DNA from: Chrysaora quinquecirrha
Taxonomy: Eukaryota > Cnidaria > Scyphozoa > Semaeostomeae > Pelagiidae
Length of the DNA stretch: 64,000 bases
Assembly: GCA_014526335.1 (NCBI GenBank)
Contig: JACTAT010000052.1
Coordinates: forward strand, 1,875,001-1,939,000
Direction of reading: 5' to 3'
Position numbers and translations under genes: made by a program. Positions 44,040-57,693 of this stretch are shown here, piece by piece (position 1 is the first letter of the stretch; each line of letters begins with the position of its first letter). The notes beneath the pieces are model-generated. The model made no database searches, was not told the DNA's origin, and saw nothing but the letters and a program-made list of their open reading frames with translations.

Positions 44040-46700
44040 CTGAAAGTGGTAGCCAAGATAAAGAGGAATTTAATACGCAAGATACAAATCAATTAAAGCA
44101 AATTCTAGAGGAGATTGAAACTTCAGCCAATGTTCCCAATATTTACCGTGTAGGTAGCCACTGAGGGTGATTTTGACATCAGCCGATGAGCATAAAAGTG
44201 TCTTAAATTCTGCAATAAAGCTTAAAGGCAAAACAGCTTTCAAGGATGTATTTATTAATAAGGATCTAACCCCTTTGGAACGGCAGCAGAGAAACATCCT
44301 TGTAGCGGAAAAGAAGAGGAAGCAGGCGAAATCGGAAGCGGCAGGTCAAAGCGTAAGCTGCATAATTCACAAGGGGATAGTAGTGCAAGGAAGGGACAAG
44401 AGAAAAACATACACCAAGGCAGAAGGAGCAGAGAGCATTGTAATAAATTTAATGAGAAAGCCATTTGTAAAGACACTGTAAATAGAAGTAATATGAAATG
44501 TTTTTACACAAATGCAGACTGTCTGCTGAACAAAAGACTTGAATCATCTGCATTAATTGAGTTAAACTCCTGAATATTATTTGTGTTCTTGAATTTGCAC
44601 CAAAGAATAGTTCCTTGCCAGTTCAAGAGGTTGAGTTCCATTAGGATGGTTATGCCCCTTTTTCTAATGTTGGTTGTTTTAAAAATGGAGTGTTAATCTA
44701 TGCTAAGAAGGAATTAAAAGCATCACCTAGTACAGCTGAAATTTTTTGTGATTTTGATGAAAGCTGCTGGTGAAGGAGGATGACAAACTGGACAAACTCT
44801 TAATTGGATGTATTTACAGAAGTCCAAATAGTGATGTGTTAAACAACTCTAAACTAGTATCAGCCTTCAAGAAAGTAATCCATAAGAGCAATTTCACGCA
44901 TGTGCTGATCTGCAGGGCTTTTAATATCCCTGAGATAAACTGGGTAGATGAGACAACGCCTTCAAGCCAGACCCATTATGCCAATGTTTTTATGGAGTGC
45001 CTACGTGACTGCTTTCTATACCAGCATCTCAAGGAACCAACACATTCTAAATCAAACCAAGCGAAAAATACCCTAGATCTAATTTCAAGTAATGAGGAGG
45101 GGATGATAGGAAAAATAGGAAAAATTGATCATTTAACTCTGGATTTTACATTTAATTGCTACTCTGGTATAAAAGAAAAAAAAATTAGATCAAGGCAACT
45201 ATGATCTGCTCAGAGAGAAAATAAAAAATTATGATTGGAAGAAAGACATGCTAAAACTAACTTTTCAGTGTAGCTGGGATTTGTTCTCTGGCAGATTGAG
45301 AGCTGAAATGGATGCAGCAATAACTAAAGAGTCACCAAGGGTATCAAAACAAAAGCGTCCTTTGTGGATAAACTCTACAGCACTGGTTATAGTAAAGAAA
45401 AAGTCTTCAACTTACAAACGATATATGGAAACAAAAGAAGGGAAACACTACTGTGAGTACGCAAAGGCTCGTAACTGGGCTAAATGGGATTGTAGAAGTG
45501 CTTTGAAAGAGTTTGAAAAGAAAATTGCAAGAGGCTAAGGATAATGCAAAAGCTTTCTTCAAGTATGCTAGGGGCAACCTAAAACAAGGGCATCAATCCC
45601 AGATCTACAGAAGTCAGATGGCTCGGCTGCAAACGGTGATAAAGAGAAGGCTGAGGCCCTAAATCATTTCTTCTGTAGTGCATTTACCAAAGAAGACTTG
45701 AAGAACATTCCAGAACTTCCAGTTAGAGATGTTAAAGATCCTCTCCAGGACCTGATGATTTCTGCTGAACTTGTTCTGCAGAAAGTTAGGGCTTTGAAGC
45801 CAAACAAGTTCCCAGGTCCTGACAACTTACATTCAAGAGTTTTTATAGACGCTGCCAATGAAATTGCAGAGCCCCTTGCTTTTATAATGCAAAAGTCACT
45901 TGAGGAAGGGTTTTTACCACAAGATTGGAAGGATGCAAGATTTTCTCCATTTTCAAAAAGGGATCTCGGTCAACCCCAGCAAATTATAGACCTGTTAGTC
46001 TCACAAGCGTAGTTTGCAAGAGAAATGAAAGCATTATCAGAGATCATGTTCTACAACTTTTTTTTAACAATTACCTGTTGGCTTCATGCCAGAATGGCTT
46101 TGTGGAAGAGAAATCATGTATTACGCAGTTGCTTGAGCATTTAGATATCTGGACAAGCATATTAGATAAAGGTGGATGTCTTGTTATAGTCTACATGGAC
46201 TTTGCCAAAGTCTTTGACAAGGTGCCTCACAGACGGCTTGTTAGAAAGCTCATTGGATTCATAGATTCCTCTCAGGGAGAAGGCAAAATTAGTGCTAAAT
46301 GGAGAGGGATCTACCTGGTCTGATGTATTGTCAGGTGTACCACAGGGTAGTGTCTTAGGTTCTATCCTGTTTGTGTGGTACATAATTGATCTACCTGACG
46401 TAATTAATACCACCGTAAAGATATTTGCTGATGATACTAAAGTTTTTGCAGACGTATCAACTGAAGGAGGTATTATAGATCTTCAAGAGGACATCCAACG
46501 GTTATAGCAATAGGCAAAGAAATGGCAGGTTACTTATAACATAGATAAATGCAAGGTTATGCACATTGGTTTTAAGAATCAAAAGGATGATTATGTAATG
46601 GTTAGGGATGGCGAGGAGATCAATTTAGACAGCACAGTTTTAGAAAAAGACTTAAATGTTAATGTGGATGATAAGCTCAAGTATGATCTGTATTGCGCGC
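44040..46700 (+). pseudogene. Decayed CR1/L2-like LINE, plus strand
   Basis: Fragments in order: a Lys-rich ORF1-end or linker (44167-44481); an endonuclease (44770-45204: C-I-Y-R-S-P-N-S-D, I-P-E-I-N-W-V, N-T-L-D-L-I); a linker (45248-45538); and reverse transcriptase over 45698-46012, 45925-46323, 46292-46507 and 46559-46822. The last part shows N-Y-R-P-V-S-L-T-S-V-V-C-K, Y-M-D-F-A-K-V-F-D-K-V-P-H, G-V-P-Q-G-S-V-L-G and F-A-D-D-T-K-V-F. At least four frameshifts or stops are present, so it is dead. Confidence 0.88.
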
Positions 46701-47797
46701 CAAAGCGGACAAAAATAATTATGCCGATATTTTGCATACTTTCCTCATATTTCGCATACTTTCTCCGTATTTCACATACTATCTCCGTATTTCGCATACT
46801 TTCTTTACATTTGAGTCACTAATTTTTTTTAATTTTTGTACTTACCACCTATTTATAGTACTATCTCTACGGATTCTTTTGTTTCATCACCAATTTTATA
46901 TTTTCAATACTTTCGGACTTCTAAAGTACTTTGTGCTGCTTCTGCCCTTGGACGGCTTTATCCTAGCATAAACAATGGGAGACAGGCTATTTCAAAAACC
47001 TCGAATCCTGTACCACCAGGAAGTGACACACCACATGGCAGGGCTATCCAAAATTTTAGGCCCGGTGCAACATACAAGCGTACCAAAAAACGTGAAGGAA
47101 CAAAGCACTTGAAAAACATCACAGCACATCAATGTGCCTGTGTAAACATTAATAAAACTGGCATCAATTCAATAATGCAGTATTTAAGGAAAAAAAATTT
47201 TATAACACGCTTTTTCAAATTTGTTAAAAAAGTTTTTGTGCTTTTCATGTTTTTCGGATTTAAATTATACTGTGTACAAACACTGATCCCATTTCCAGGA
47301 AAGATTTCCCTGTCCTCTTCCTCGTAAACTGTGAAGGTTCCTTATGACTGAGAATTGCCAGCTGTGCACTTTTATTGTGTGTTCTGATTACCATGGTAAT
47401 GTGTTCCTACTTTATTTTACTTTTAAATCCCTGTCGTTATTTTTATTCAATATAATCTAGATAGATAACCTTGTTTTATGTTGGGCTTTGGTACCATCTT
47501 ATCATTATTGAGTTCATTTGAATTTCTTTATTAAAATATTTGTAGTCTGCACGCAGACTCAGACACTTTCAAGAGTGTAGAGTCTGCGAATTAAGGTCCA
47601 AAAGTTTGTTCCCGCCTTGTTTACAAAAAACGGTTATTGTTTTCAAAAGCTTGTCTTTTGTTATCCTATTGTTTTTTAACAAAATAAGATCACCTGGAAG
47701 TTTTTCGCCAGGCAGCTATGAATATGATTGGTTCATGAAAACAATCCAAAACGGATTTTGCCGTGCGCTGAATGCTGCGTTGCTATCTTTATCCAAC
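46701..47797. other. Unclassified fragment and spacer
   Basis: At 46730-46810 a motif of type cgcatactttctccgtattt recurs about four times. A frame at 46836-47327 includes a basic stretch (A-T-Y-K-R-T-K-K-R-E-G-T-K-H-L-K) but has no recognisable domain. A small palindrome, agtctgcacgcagact, lies near 47546. Confidence 0.35.
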
Positions 47798-50111
47798 ATG
47801 GCGAAGGCAAATGCATTGAAAGAACTCGCTTGGAGCGAAGATCGGTTTAACGATGGGTTAAACTTTGTTAAACATATTTATCAAATCGAAAACTTAATGG
47901 AGGATCAGTTAAAAGCACTCGTTTGCTTTTTAAAGGGTAAAAACCTTTACTTCAGTGCTCCTACGGGCTATGGGAAGTCGCTGATATTTCAGGCCATTCC
48001 TCTTGTTGCTGATTTTTTGTTAGAAGTAGCTCCGTTCACATGTTCAGTGCTGGTTGTATCGCGACTGCAGTCTTTGATGATGGATTAGGTTGCCACATTG
48101 AAAGAACTAGGAATTCCTGCGTGTGCAATCTTTGCTGATCTGTCAGAGGAGGTGCTACAGGAGATCGAAGAGGGAGGCAATTACACTATGGTCTTCATTT
48201 CACCAGAGTCGCTACTGGCAACCAATAGATGGAGAAAGTATCCCAACTGTGCATCTTTGCTAATCACTGTGTTGGAGTTGTTTTTGATGAAGCTCATTGT
48301 ATAGCCCAGTGGTAATTGATGGAGTTTTTATTAGTATTTTAATAACCAATAATGTTCTTTTTCACATTAATTTACATGTTGGTAAAAAGACAACAGAACT
48401 GAAGGAGAAGCAAGGTATAAAGGTAGGAAGGTGTTATCTTAAGTATGTGTGTGGCATATTCAGCAATTTATAGAACATTCTTTTTCTAGGGGTCTGAGCA
48501 CAGCACAAGGTACACCATTCAGGAAATGGTACAGTCAAGTTGGTGAAATAAGAGCTCTTCTTCATCAATCTGTCAAAATTGCTGTATTCACAGCTACTGC
48601 TTCAAAGTACACCAGGTCAGTTATCTTTGGAATACTGAACTTATCTGCAGTTGCTACGCATGTCGTGGAAAAGAGTCCTGTGAAAACGAACTTGGTTTTC
48701 CACTAAACCTACATTAGAAAAGATTCAAAATTGGAATTTTCATTTGGCAATCTGATAGAAGAAGTACGTTCTAATGGCAAGGAAACTGCAAGAACTGTTA
48801 TTTTCTGTCAGACCAGAAACCAGTGTGCAATGATTTGGAAAATTTTGAGGTCGAGTTAGATCATTTCTTGTTGATTCAAGCATGAAACTAACTGCTAGGC
48901 TTGTACAAATGTTTCATGCCAGCTCACCAAAGTAAGTGAAAGATCTTGTGCTCAGTGAAATGCGCAAAGAGGAGAGCTGCCTTCGTATCCTTGTTGTTAC
49001 ATCTGCTTTTGGTATGGGGATTGACTGTAAAGGACTGAACAGGGTAATCCATTTTGGTCCTTCGAAGTCAATGGAGGCATATCTTCAAGAATGTGGCCGT
49101 GCTGGTCGTGACAACAAGCAAAGCAACTGTTATCTAGTGTACAATGGATTGCTAGCTAGTCATTGTAGCACAGAAATGAAACAGTATGTGACTAATGAGT
49201 CCTGTAGAAGACAATCCATTCAAGATCATTTTCCTGGAAAACATCCATCTGCTGTCTCTAGATGCCATTGCTGCGATATTTGCTTGAAAGATTGCACCTG
49301 TTCATCCTCCTGCTCTGTAAATCTTCTTGCATTCTTGAAAAAGAAGGAGATATCTGTGAGGTCTAAGGAAAGGATCATTAACAAACAGAATAGAGAAGTC
49401 CTCAGAATGAAACTACTTGGTTATAAAGACTCGTATCATCAAGATGTTACCCTGCAAGATTCATCCCATCAATCGCTGATTCTGGAGTACACAGACTTCC
49501 ATGTTGATCAAGTCCTCAGGAAATGCCATTTGCTATTTGAACTAGATGATGTTCTGTCACATGTTGAAATTTGGAGGATGTAACATGCTGTAAATATCGT
49601 TAATCTTATCAATGAGGTTTTTGGAGATGTCAACGTGGATGATGTAACAGATTTCACAGGGCCTGCAGTGGAAAACTTGGAAGAAGAACTTGAAGACCAG
49701 TGGGTACAGCTGCGAGATGATTCCTGTATCAGCATTTTCAATGACTTTGAGCAAATGGAAGATGTTGATCAAGCAATGGAAGTGCTTGATCAGTCTGGAA
49801 AACAAGACCTTTCTTTGAGCACCGTCATTGATTTCAATGCTTTGAAAACAAACACAGATTATGATGAAACCATGGATACCATTTGAAATAAGTTGTCTGA
49901 TATTTTCATTGTTTCTCAGCAAGACAATATTAATGAGACATGTAATAGAAACAGTGATTTCTCGATATTCCAATCGTTACACACTCCAATACATGATTTT
50001 GATGAGCCTTGTCCACCATCAATTTGCACGAGATGTTACTTTAGAAATGCAGATAAACCTAGTCTGTCTGTTGCCAATTACATAGGACTCTTACCAACTG
50101 ATTCTCTATAA
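47798..50111 (+). pseudogene. RecQ-type DNA helicase pseudogene (probably mobile-element linked)
   Basis: It starts M-A-K-A-N-A-L-K-E-L-A. Helicase motif I is A-P-T-G-Y-G-K-S (about 47959). An in-frame TAG at 48086-48088 replaces the expected Gln in L-M-M-D-x-V-A-T-L-K. The motif II DEAH box, V-V-F-D-E-A-H-C-I-A-Q-W, is present after a one-base slip and ends at a GT. The second part (from about 48491) has F-R-K-W-Y-S-Q-V-G-E-I-R and F-T-A-T-A-S (motif III). After further stops come T-S-A-F-G-M-G-I-D and the motif VI Q-E-C-G-R-A-G-R-D (48936-49583), then a Cys-rich zinc segment. An acidic tail with frame slips follows (49635-49886). RecQ unwinds duplex DNA 3' to 5'. Multiple stops make this copy non-functional. 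Whether it was a host gene or part of an element cannot be told from this window. Confidence 0.85.
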
Positions 50112-50227
50112 GGTTTGTCTGGAACATGTTTTGGAGCATTGGAAAAGTTGTCATTTTTATCAAATGTTTAATATTATTAGTATTTTCACCCTGTTCTGAT
50201 AGTGCAGATTGTCACTATTGCTGCTGT

Positions 50228-50540
50228 TGCTGTTATTATTATTATTATTTTTGCTATTATTATATGTTAAGAGAGTCAATGCCATTTCCACTGAGCTGCA
50301 TAGCTCAATGACATAGCCCTGTCTCCTTCTGTTTGACTTTTTGTGCTTTGGCTTTGCTAAGCCTTCAGCACCATACTTGCTTATCTATATTTCTCATGAT
50401 TATCATAATCATTATAATCACGACTATGTCTTGAATATTACTATTATTTTCATGGTTGTTATTACTACCATTATAATTGTTATTATTGTTGCAGTTCTTG
50501 CCATTATTATCATCAGCTCTTCCAGTTATCAACCATGATT
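50228..50540. repeat. TTA/ATT-rich low-complexity stretch
   Basis: tattattattattattttt-type runs. The right part (from about 50470) is already within the palindrome arm and recurs inverted near 51960-51997. Confidence 0.7.
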
Positions 50541-51997
50541 GTTTGCTGAGCCTTTCCTTTTGATTGTCGGCATTATTTTCTAATTGGATTACATGAGCTT
50601 TCCCCATTGTGATTATTCTTTTTGGGTGGGAGGTTTGGGTTAAAGGTGGGTTACGGGGAATCGAAATAAAATGCTTGGGATGGGAAGGGGATGGGGGAAG
50701 CGGAATGGGGGCTGGGAATGAGGGGGGGAAGGCTGGGAATTTGAGTTTCTTGTTAAATTGGATTCCATGCTCAGTTTTTTAGGATGGCTTTTTAAAAACT
50801 TGGAGGTGGCTGCACAAGTTTACATGAATTGAATTCATTTCTAATTAATGTTGAAGTATAATGTATTTTACAGGTAGTAAGATTGCTTCTCATCTGCTGT
50901 GATTAAATGATGCATATGTGTAGTTATAGACAAATATTAGTCATGGACAAATCAAGGACAAATTAATGCATGATGAACGATTTGAGCTTTATGGAAAATG
51001 AAATTTGTGAATTTTCTGGCAGAGCTTTTGAAGTTGTAACAAAGTCTGTAAACTTAGAATTAGCTAGTTTTTGAAGTATGAAATGGTAATATTGTTAACT
51101 TCTGTTGACCCTGAATCATGTTGAGTCATCTTTTTGACACAGTTTGATAAAAACTTTACATACCTTATGAAATATATACCATTTCTGATCCCTCGATTTC
51201 CTTGGACCCAACATGATACAGGATCCGCTAGCTCTGATAAAGTTTTTAAAGTAGAATACAATTTCTATTTGTGACTTGAGGACATACATGCTAATTACTT
51301 GTGCTACACATAAGAAGGACATTACAAGCTCCCCAACTTTTGGTAGTGACTCCCCATTGTGGTGAAATAATGCATACCATTGTCTGGAACTTTGATCACA
51401 ATAACTTACCTTTTCAAACCAAACAGCACGTCTTATGTGTAGCATAACACTGTATCGTATTTAGTATTTATCTTAATCTGTTTTTTTAAGTGTTTGTTGC
51501 ATGTAAACATTCAATTCATGTAAACTTGCATTCATGGTAAGTATCAGTTCGTTTTTTCCTTATGAAGAACACTTTCATCTTGCCTTAAGGCTTACTGTCT
51601 ATAAATACATGCAATAGATTATCCGAAATTCTTTCTCGCAAAAAAGCTAAAAAGAAAAAACGAACTGATACTTACCATGAATGCAAGTTTACTTGCATTG
51701 AATGTTTACATGCAACAAACACTTAGGAAAACAGATTAAGATGAATACTAAATACGATACAGTGTTATGCTACACATAAGAAGTGCTATTGGGTTTGAAA
51801 AGGTAAGTTGTTGTGATAATAGTTCAGACAAAAACCCAAGCCTCCTAGCCAGAAAGAATAATCACAATGGGGAAAGCTCATGTAATTCAATTAGAACATA
51901 ATGCCAACAATCAAAAGGAATAGCTCAGCAACCAATCATGGTTGATAAATGAAAGAGCTGATGATAATAATGGCAAGAACTGCAACCATAATAATTA
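50470..51997. repeat. Large palindrome with 738-bp insertion in left arm
   Basis: The left arm is 50470-50640 continued at 51379-51560. The right arm is the reverse complement at 51640-51997. Matches include gctttccccattgtgattat with its complement near 51860-51885, and ttaccttttcaaaccaaaca with tgctattgggtttgaaaagg. The left arm breaks at 50640, whereas the right arm is continuous, so 50641-51378 entered after the palindrome formed. The spacer is about 80 bp. No coding content. Confidence 0.8.
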
Positions 51998-52339
51998 ACT
52001 TCCTTCTCCAAATCCTCTTCAATCAAGCCGCTAACCAGATCAAATGAACAAAATGAGACTTTCAAGGAAAAAAGGACATCAATCAAAAAATGACTGCATG
52101 TCATTGTATGGACAGAAGGAAAATGATTTTACAACTAAATTGCTTCATTGTTGTTAAGAAACAATTCATAATGCGGTTATCAGGGTTCTGGTTGTAGAGG
52201 TTTTTGTTACTTGAGATTTGCAAACTCAAAGGTATTTGTGGTTTTAGAACACATTTTCCCTACCAATGTATCCAAAAACAAGAAAATTTCAACAGCAATG
52301 ACCCTATCAATAAAAATAAAAACAAAACATAGTTACTGT

Positions 52340-52590
52340 GAAATCATTACTAATAATAGTAATAATAACTTACATAGATCATATTGTAATGCTTAAAATA
52401 ATTGTAGTAATAGTAGTCATATTGATAATCGTAATAATAGTAACAGTAATAATAGTATCAATAATAATAATAGTTATGATGATATTTCTTAATAAAAATG
52501 ATAATTATAGTAATAATAATAATGAAAATAATACAATAATAGCAATAAGAATAATGATAATAACAGAATCAATAATAGGAAAATGAATGA
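52340..52590. repeat. AAT-rich microsatellite
   Basis: aataatagtaataataat-type units with interruptions over about 250 bp. Open frames here are low-complexity only. Confidence 0.85.
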
Positions 52591-52755
52591 AAATGATATT
52601 AACAAATTATGAAATGAAGATAACAAGAAAAACAATTATTTAATACAAGTTACAAGAATATCATTATAAAATTTCAGTAATGAAAACTATAACGGATTTC
52701 CTTTGTTGCATAACTCTGAATGTGGCAGAAAAACAAACAAACCTGAATGCAGGAT

Positions 52756-55700
52756 TTATCTACCTGCCTTATGGTTCTTTACCAGCTTTTTATGATCCTG
52801 AATCCATATGTACATGTCATGAACGCCAAAACCAGCAAGCAAAGTTGGCGGAACATTGAGAAAGCCATCATACTTCCTTCCAGGTGTCACTCTTAGTGCT
52901 TTCTGGTCAATCAGCTCATGCAAAATCTTCTTTAGGTCGTTTGTCAGGTTAGCCTCAACATGCTTGCCAGATCGTCTGATTACCTTGCAGCTAGCATCAA
53001 AGTTTTCAAGGAGCTGTTTGTTTACTGTAAGTGCTTTGCAATAGCGGTCAATCACTTTTTGGTTGGTGGAATTAGCCCGCAGATTTTTCACAACATTTTT
53101 CAACAAATTGTTGAAATGCTCTAGTGCTAGATCGAGGTGTATATTTCAACCACTGCAGGCCTTCTTCTTACTAAATATGTTCCAGATCAGTCGATGAGCA
53201 TCTCTTGGAGACAGAATGGCATATATTTGACACAAGAGGTAAAGAGCTTCCAATGAGTATTTTCTGCTCCTTGCTCCATCTTGCTTCAGTTATGGCAGCA
53301 TAAATTTCCAACAGCGCACAATTCTCATCCCATCTCCTTCCGAAATAGCATCGAAAAAGTTTACCATCACTAAACCCGAATCCAGCAATGAGCACTGATA
53401 GTTGAACATGTCATCATGCACTTCAGTACTGGAAATGGCAGCTATTTCCTTGTGCAGACCGTGTGTTTTTTTCGTGATCTATTCTGCGTTTTCCATCAAA
53501 TTTGAATATCTTCATACAATCCGCATATCGACAAAGATATTCACCATCTTCATTTCTTTTGTTGCTTGCCACCAACCAGTCTTAATAAGCTTGCTGTTAT
53601 ATGATCTTTGAGATTCTTTCATCTCTGACAATAAAAGTATCCACCACTTTTTCTGAAATTCTCTCTTCTCTCTTTCTTAGTGGCTTTTTCAATATTTTGC
53701 AGAAGGCTGTTGTCAGATGTGCAGTCATCCAGTGATGATACATTCAGAATTTCACAGAATGCAGCAAAGATTCTTGCATGCACTTCTAAGAGGAAGAATT
53801 TCTTGCAACCATCAACCTTTCTACTAACATCGGTGTTGACGTTTCATCAATTAATGATGACTTTGTCAGCAAACATGGTGCACTTATCAGACGCCGCATT
53901 TGGCTTATAGAAATTGCCATAAGCAAGCTAGAAGGAAAATGAGATGTCATAAATATTTTGAAATAAACAGATAAATTAAAAGAAGGTGAATGTCAGTTCC
54001 AAGAATACATATTTGCTTATATACTTATTTTCACTGGCAAGAACCCAAACACTATTATCGCAGCTAGAAAGCAAATTGAACAAAGCTTTTCAGTGATCGC
54101 AACATGAGTAACATAGAAATAGATACAAGTGGGAAATCATGAGTAGTCACATGCTCTTCCTCAAAGAATTCACTGGTCAGGCAACTCTTTCCAAGCCATG
54201 AGCAGACAGCCTGCAAAAGGTAACTAGCCCAATTTTGGTTAGCGCATTGCAAATGTTGGGCATTGGCTTGAATTATTCATGATTATGAATTGTCAAAAAC
54301 ATTTTTTTCATGTCTGCTATCATTATCGTAATCAGTAATTGTGAAGAATGTTGAAGGAATGATATTCTCACCTGTAAAAATTTCATACCACCATGAAAAT
54401 CACAACTTCCATGTGAAGACCATCAAGCCTCTCTTGAGCAGTAAAACCATGTTCAAGCTGCAGAAGTGTGCTGATGCCACGTTCAATTGTGAGTTGGTCT
54501 CCAACAATTCCTTGTCTGTCAAACACCAAAGAATCTCCTTCACCAGAACATGCAACATATTCATGCAGATGAGTCATTTCAGCCTGCATTCCACTGCTGT
54601 CGTTTTCATTTTCATATATCATTTCAGCAAATATCTAAATGTATAAATAAACATAAAATAAAAAATTTGCTTAAAATTCTTAGGTTTTTGGCTGTAAGAT
54701 AGACATTAAAAATCTTACAGTATTGGTTGGTTGAATTGTTTCAGATGAATATCTATGTGGTATATGTTGCTATCCAGACACTTCAGGTGCTCAACAGCAA
54801 TACGTCCACAAAGATTGACATAGTCTCTTCTTTGATTTGAGCGCTCAATGCCACTGGGTAGAAAGAGACCATTTTCCATATGCAACAGGCGATCAACACT
54901 TGGTTTCACAGCACTGAGACATTGTCCTGATATTCTGTTTTCGGTAATCATCAAACCAACCCAATTAACCGCTTTATTCTGACGATCCGCGGTCATCTAA
55001 TGTGGCTCAGATGTGTAATTGAAGTTGTCGATGATTAACTTTCATCCAGTATCAGGTGCTGCACCACTGTTAACCAATGGATCCCTACGGCTATGCAAAG
55101 CTTCTCCTTCTGACTTTATGTTCAGCAGGATATCTTTGAGATGATCCTTCCCAAACTCATCCATTTTCTTGTATAGGAATGTGTGGGAGACTGCTAGCCT
55201 GACACAGCTCAATCTGATTAATGTAGCCTGTTAAAAAATAATAAAAAAATCAGTGTAATAATCAAATAATAGATATAAAGGCCATTTATTCTGGATTGCA
55301 ACTGGGAACTTTGTCTTACCACGAATCCAGAGTGCTGCATCATCAGAGAGAGAAGAAGCTGAACCACAGTCATGTGCCTGGATCAATTCTTGAGACAGAC
55401 AGTAGCTGCCATACCAACCACAGGCATGAAGAACAAGTCATCATCTCTTCTCTTGCTTTTCCTCCTACTCATAGCCATAAGAGCTGACCTCATTGAGGGT
55501 GCTCTATCCTGCAGCTCACAGTCAAGCTTCTCAAATGAGAACTCCATCACCTCCTCCTTCTTCGTCAAGCGCAAACAGCTAGTTCCTAATACACGGGAAT
55601 TAATTTTCTTCTTTCCTGGACTGTTGACCAAGATCTTGCAAGAGCGTCTAGATTCAAGTGGCTTCTCTGGTTTCGGAGCTACACACAAATTACAACACTC

Positions 55701-55796
55701 TTTGTCTATCTCTTTCAAGAATATCTCTATTAAATGAGATCTTATATCATTATGTTTCCAAACAGAATTTGCTAGCTGCTTGTTGTGCCATGACAA
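52756..55796 (-). pseudogene. DUF6589-like transposon-associated protein, broken
   Basis: Minus-strand pieces in order: 55383-55796 (Arg/Lys-rich N-terminal part, R-R-K-S-K-R-R-D-D-D); 54715-54996 (N-W-V-G-L-M-I-T-E-N-R, D-S-N-I-Y-H-I-D); 54371-54622 (I-V-G-D-Q-L-T-I-E-R-G, L-D-G-L-H-M-E-V-V then, after a one-base slip, D-F-H-G-G-M-K-F-L-Q and a GTGAGA donor); 54064-54252; 53171-53910 (several frames); and 52756-53170 (A-H-R-L-I-W-N, H-L-D-L-A-L-E-H-F-N-N-L-L-K, L-R-A-N-S-T). The G-D-Q-L-T-x-E-R, D-F-H-G and L-x-x-E-H-x-N-x-L-L-K signatures are those I associate with DUF6589, a domain of unknown function in repetitive eukaryotic genes. A TGA in the last piece and several slips show decay. Confidence 0.7.
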
Positions 55797-56059
55797 AGCA
55801 TGGTACCAACAGAAATCAGGTCTGAGGGTATTTTTTTCCCTGGTCTTGTTGTTGTCAAGTTATTTTAATTCGAAATAATAATTTCTAGCTTCTTAATTTA
55901 TATATTAATATAAGAAACTAATCTAATTCGAATGTTTACAATGAATTTATTACATACACTACATACACTACAATACATAGTTATATTAAATAAACTAATA
56001 TATTAAATTGACAAACTAATTTTACCTTGTATTGACAAAACCAACCCTATCTAAATTGT

Positions 56060-57636
56060 CTAAGACACATTGGACTGGCATACATTGCAAGTACATTGTA
56101 TGCCATTCCATTGTTTTATAATTTGTTTAAATGTTTTTAGAGTTTCAGTATATTTTATTTCATTGGGGAGGCTATTCCATACCTTTGCCCCAAGAGATCT
56201 AAGACTGTTAGAGCCAAAGGTTACTTGATTTGGCCTATAATATTGCAAATCATAGGGATTTCTCAGTGAGCGATTCAGGTTTATAGAGGATTTTAATTTA
56301 AGTAGCTGTTGCATGAAAGAAGGATTTAAATTATTCATTGTCTTATAGATTTCGATACTGAAGCTACTTAAGCGAGAAACATGCATAAAGCATATCCCCG
56401 CACGTTGTAATAATTCTTCATATGAACTGTTGTTATCATCATATTGAAATCGTAAAGCACGTTCTTGTATCCGTTCAACCTTATGCAGAGATTTAGCAGA
56501 TGAAAAATGCCATACAAGAGGACAATAATTGAAATTTGAATACACAAAACTATGGACTAGAAGTTTCCTTGTTTCTAAACCAATAAATCGTTTTAATATT
56601 TGCAAAACATTCAGTTGATTCGCTGCTTTTTTACACAAATCAGAATTATGAGGATCAAAATTCAGCTTATTAACTATTTTTACACCAAGAAGTTTCACAG
56701 CGGATTCTGTTTTTATATTATGACCCTTAATGCTAATGTTGATACCAGAAGTGTCAGATCTGTCCTTCTTTACAACTATGGCATGAAATTTCTCAGGATT
56801 AGCAATCATTTCATTGTAACCTAGCCAATCCAGGGCAACATTGGACTCCTCCTCCAAAACGTTCACTAGATCAGATATATTCTTTGAGAAAAAACCTAGG
56901 GTATTATCGTCAGCATAGTTGTAAATAGTTGCTTGTTGTATGAATAAAAAGGTCATTTATATAAAAGTTAAAAAGAAAAGGACCTACAACTGAGCCTTGA
57001 GGAACACCTGAGAGGAGAGTCTGAAATGAACTATAGGTGTTATTTATTCTAACACACTGCTTACGTCGCTTGAGATAAGAATATATATAAACCAAAGAAC
57101 TTTCATTAAATCCGTGTGCAGAGAGTTTTGCAATCAGAAGATCGTGGGGAATGCAGTTAAATGCTTTTGAGAGATCCATAAGGACTGCGCCTACAACATG
57201 ATTAGTATCGAGCTTACACCACCAGTCTTCAACTAGTCGAATTAATACATGCTGGGTACTATAAGATTTTCTGTACGTAGCAATAAAAACAGAGAGGGTC
57301 TTATCAAGATGCGTCATTAACTGTTTCTTAATTATTTTCTCAAAACTTTTAGAGAAAGCATTCAGCACGCTCACAGGTCTAAAGTTTTCTCCTTTGTTTG
57401 ATCTAACTCTCCTTATCAAGTGGACAAACTGCTGCTCGTTTTCCATTATCCGGGAACCTGCTTTCTAGAATTGAGGTGTTTATTGCATCAGTTAAGGGTA
57501 TTGCTAAGTCATTCGCGGCTAAAGATAAAAACCTAGGGGGGATTTGGTCTTCTCCAGTTGATTTCTTATTATCAACAGACTCAACAGAATTGCCAAACAT
57601 CGTCTCTTCCAACTTCGTGGAAAGAAAAGGGTTCAA
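56060..57636 (-). pseudogene. Reverse transcriptase of the CR1-like LINE
   Basis: Three minus-strand frames (57403-57636, 56910-57446, 56060-56956) together give a near-complete RT: N-F-R-P-V-S-V-L-N-A-F-S-K, L-M-D-L-S-K-A-F-N-C-I-P-H, G-V-P-Q-G-S-V-V-G-P-F-L-F-N, Y-A-D-D-N-T-L-G, L-L-G-V-K-I-V-N-K-L, and C-terminal C-P-L-V-W-H-F and V-W-N-S-L-P-N-E-I. Two one-base slips, at about 57425 and 56935, break it. Confidence 0.88.
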
Positions 57637-57693
57637 AAACCTGATCTGACTGTTGTTTGATCGCTACTATGCTTGGATGGTTCCTGTATTGTT

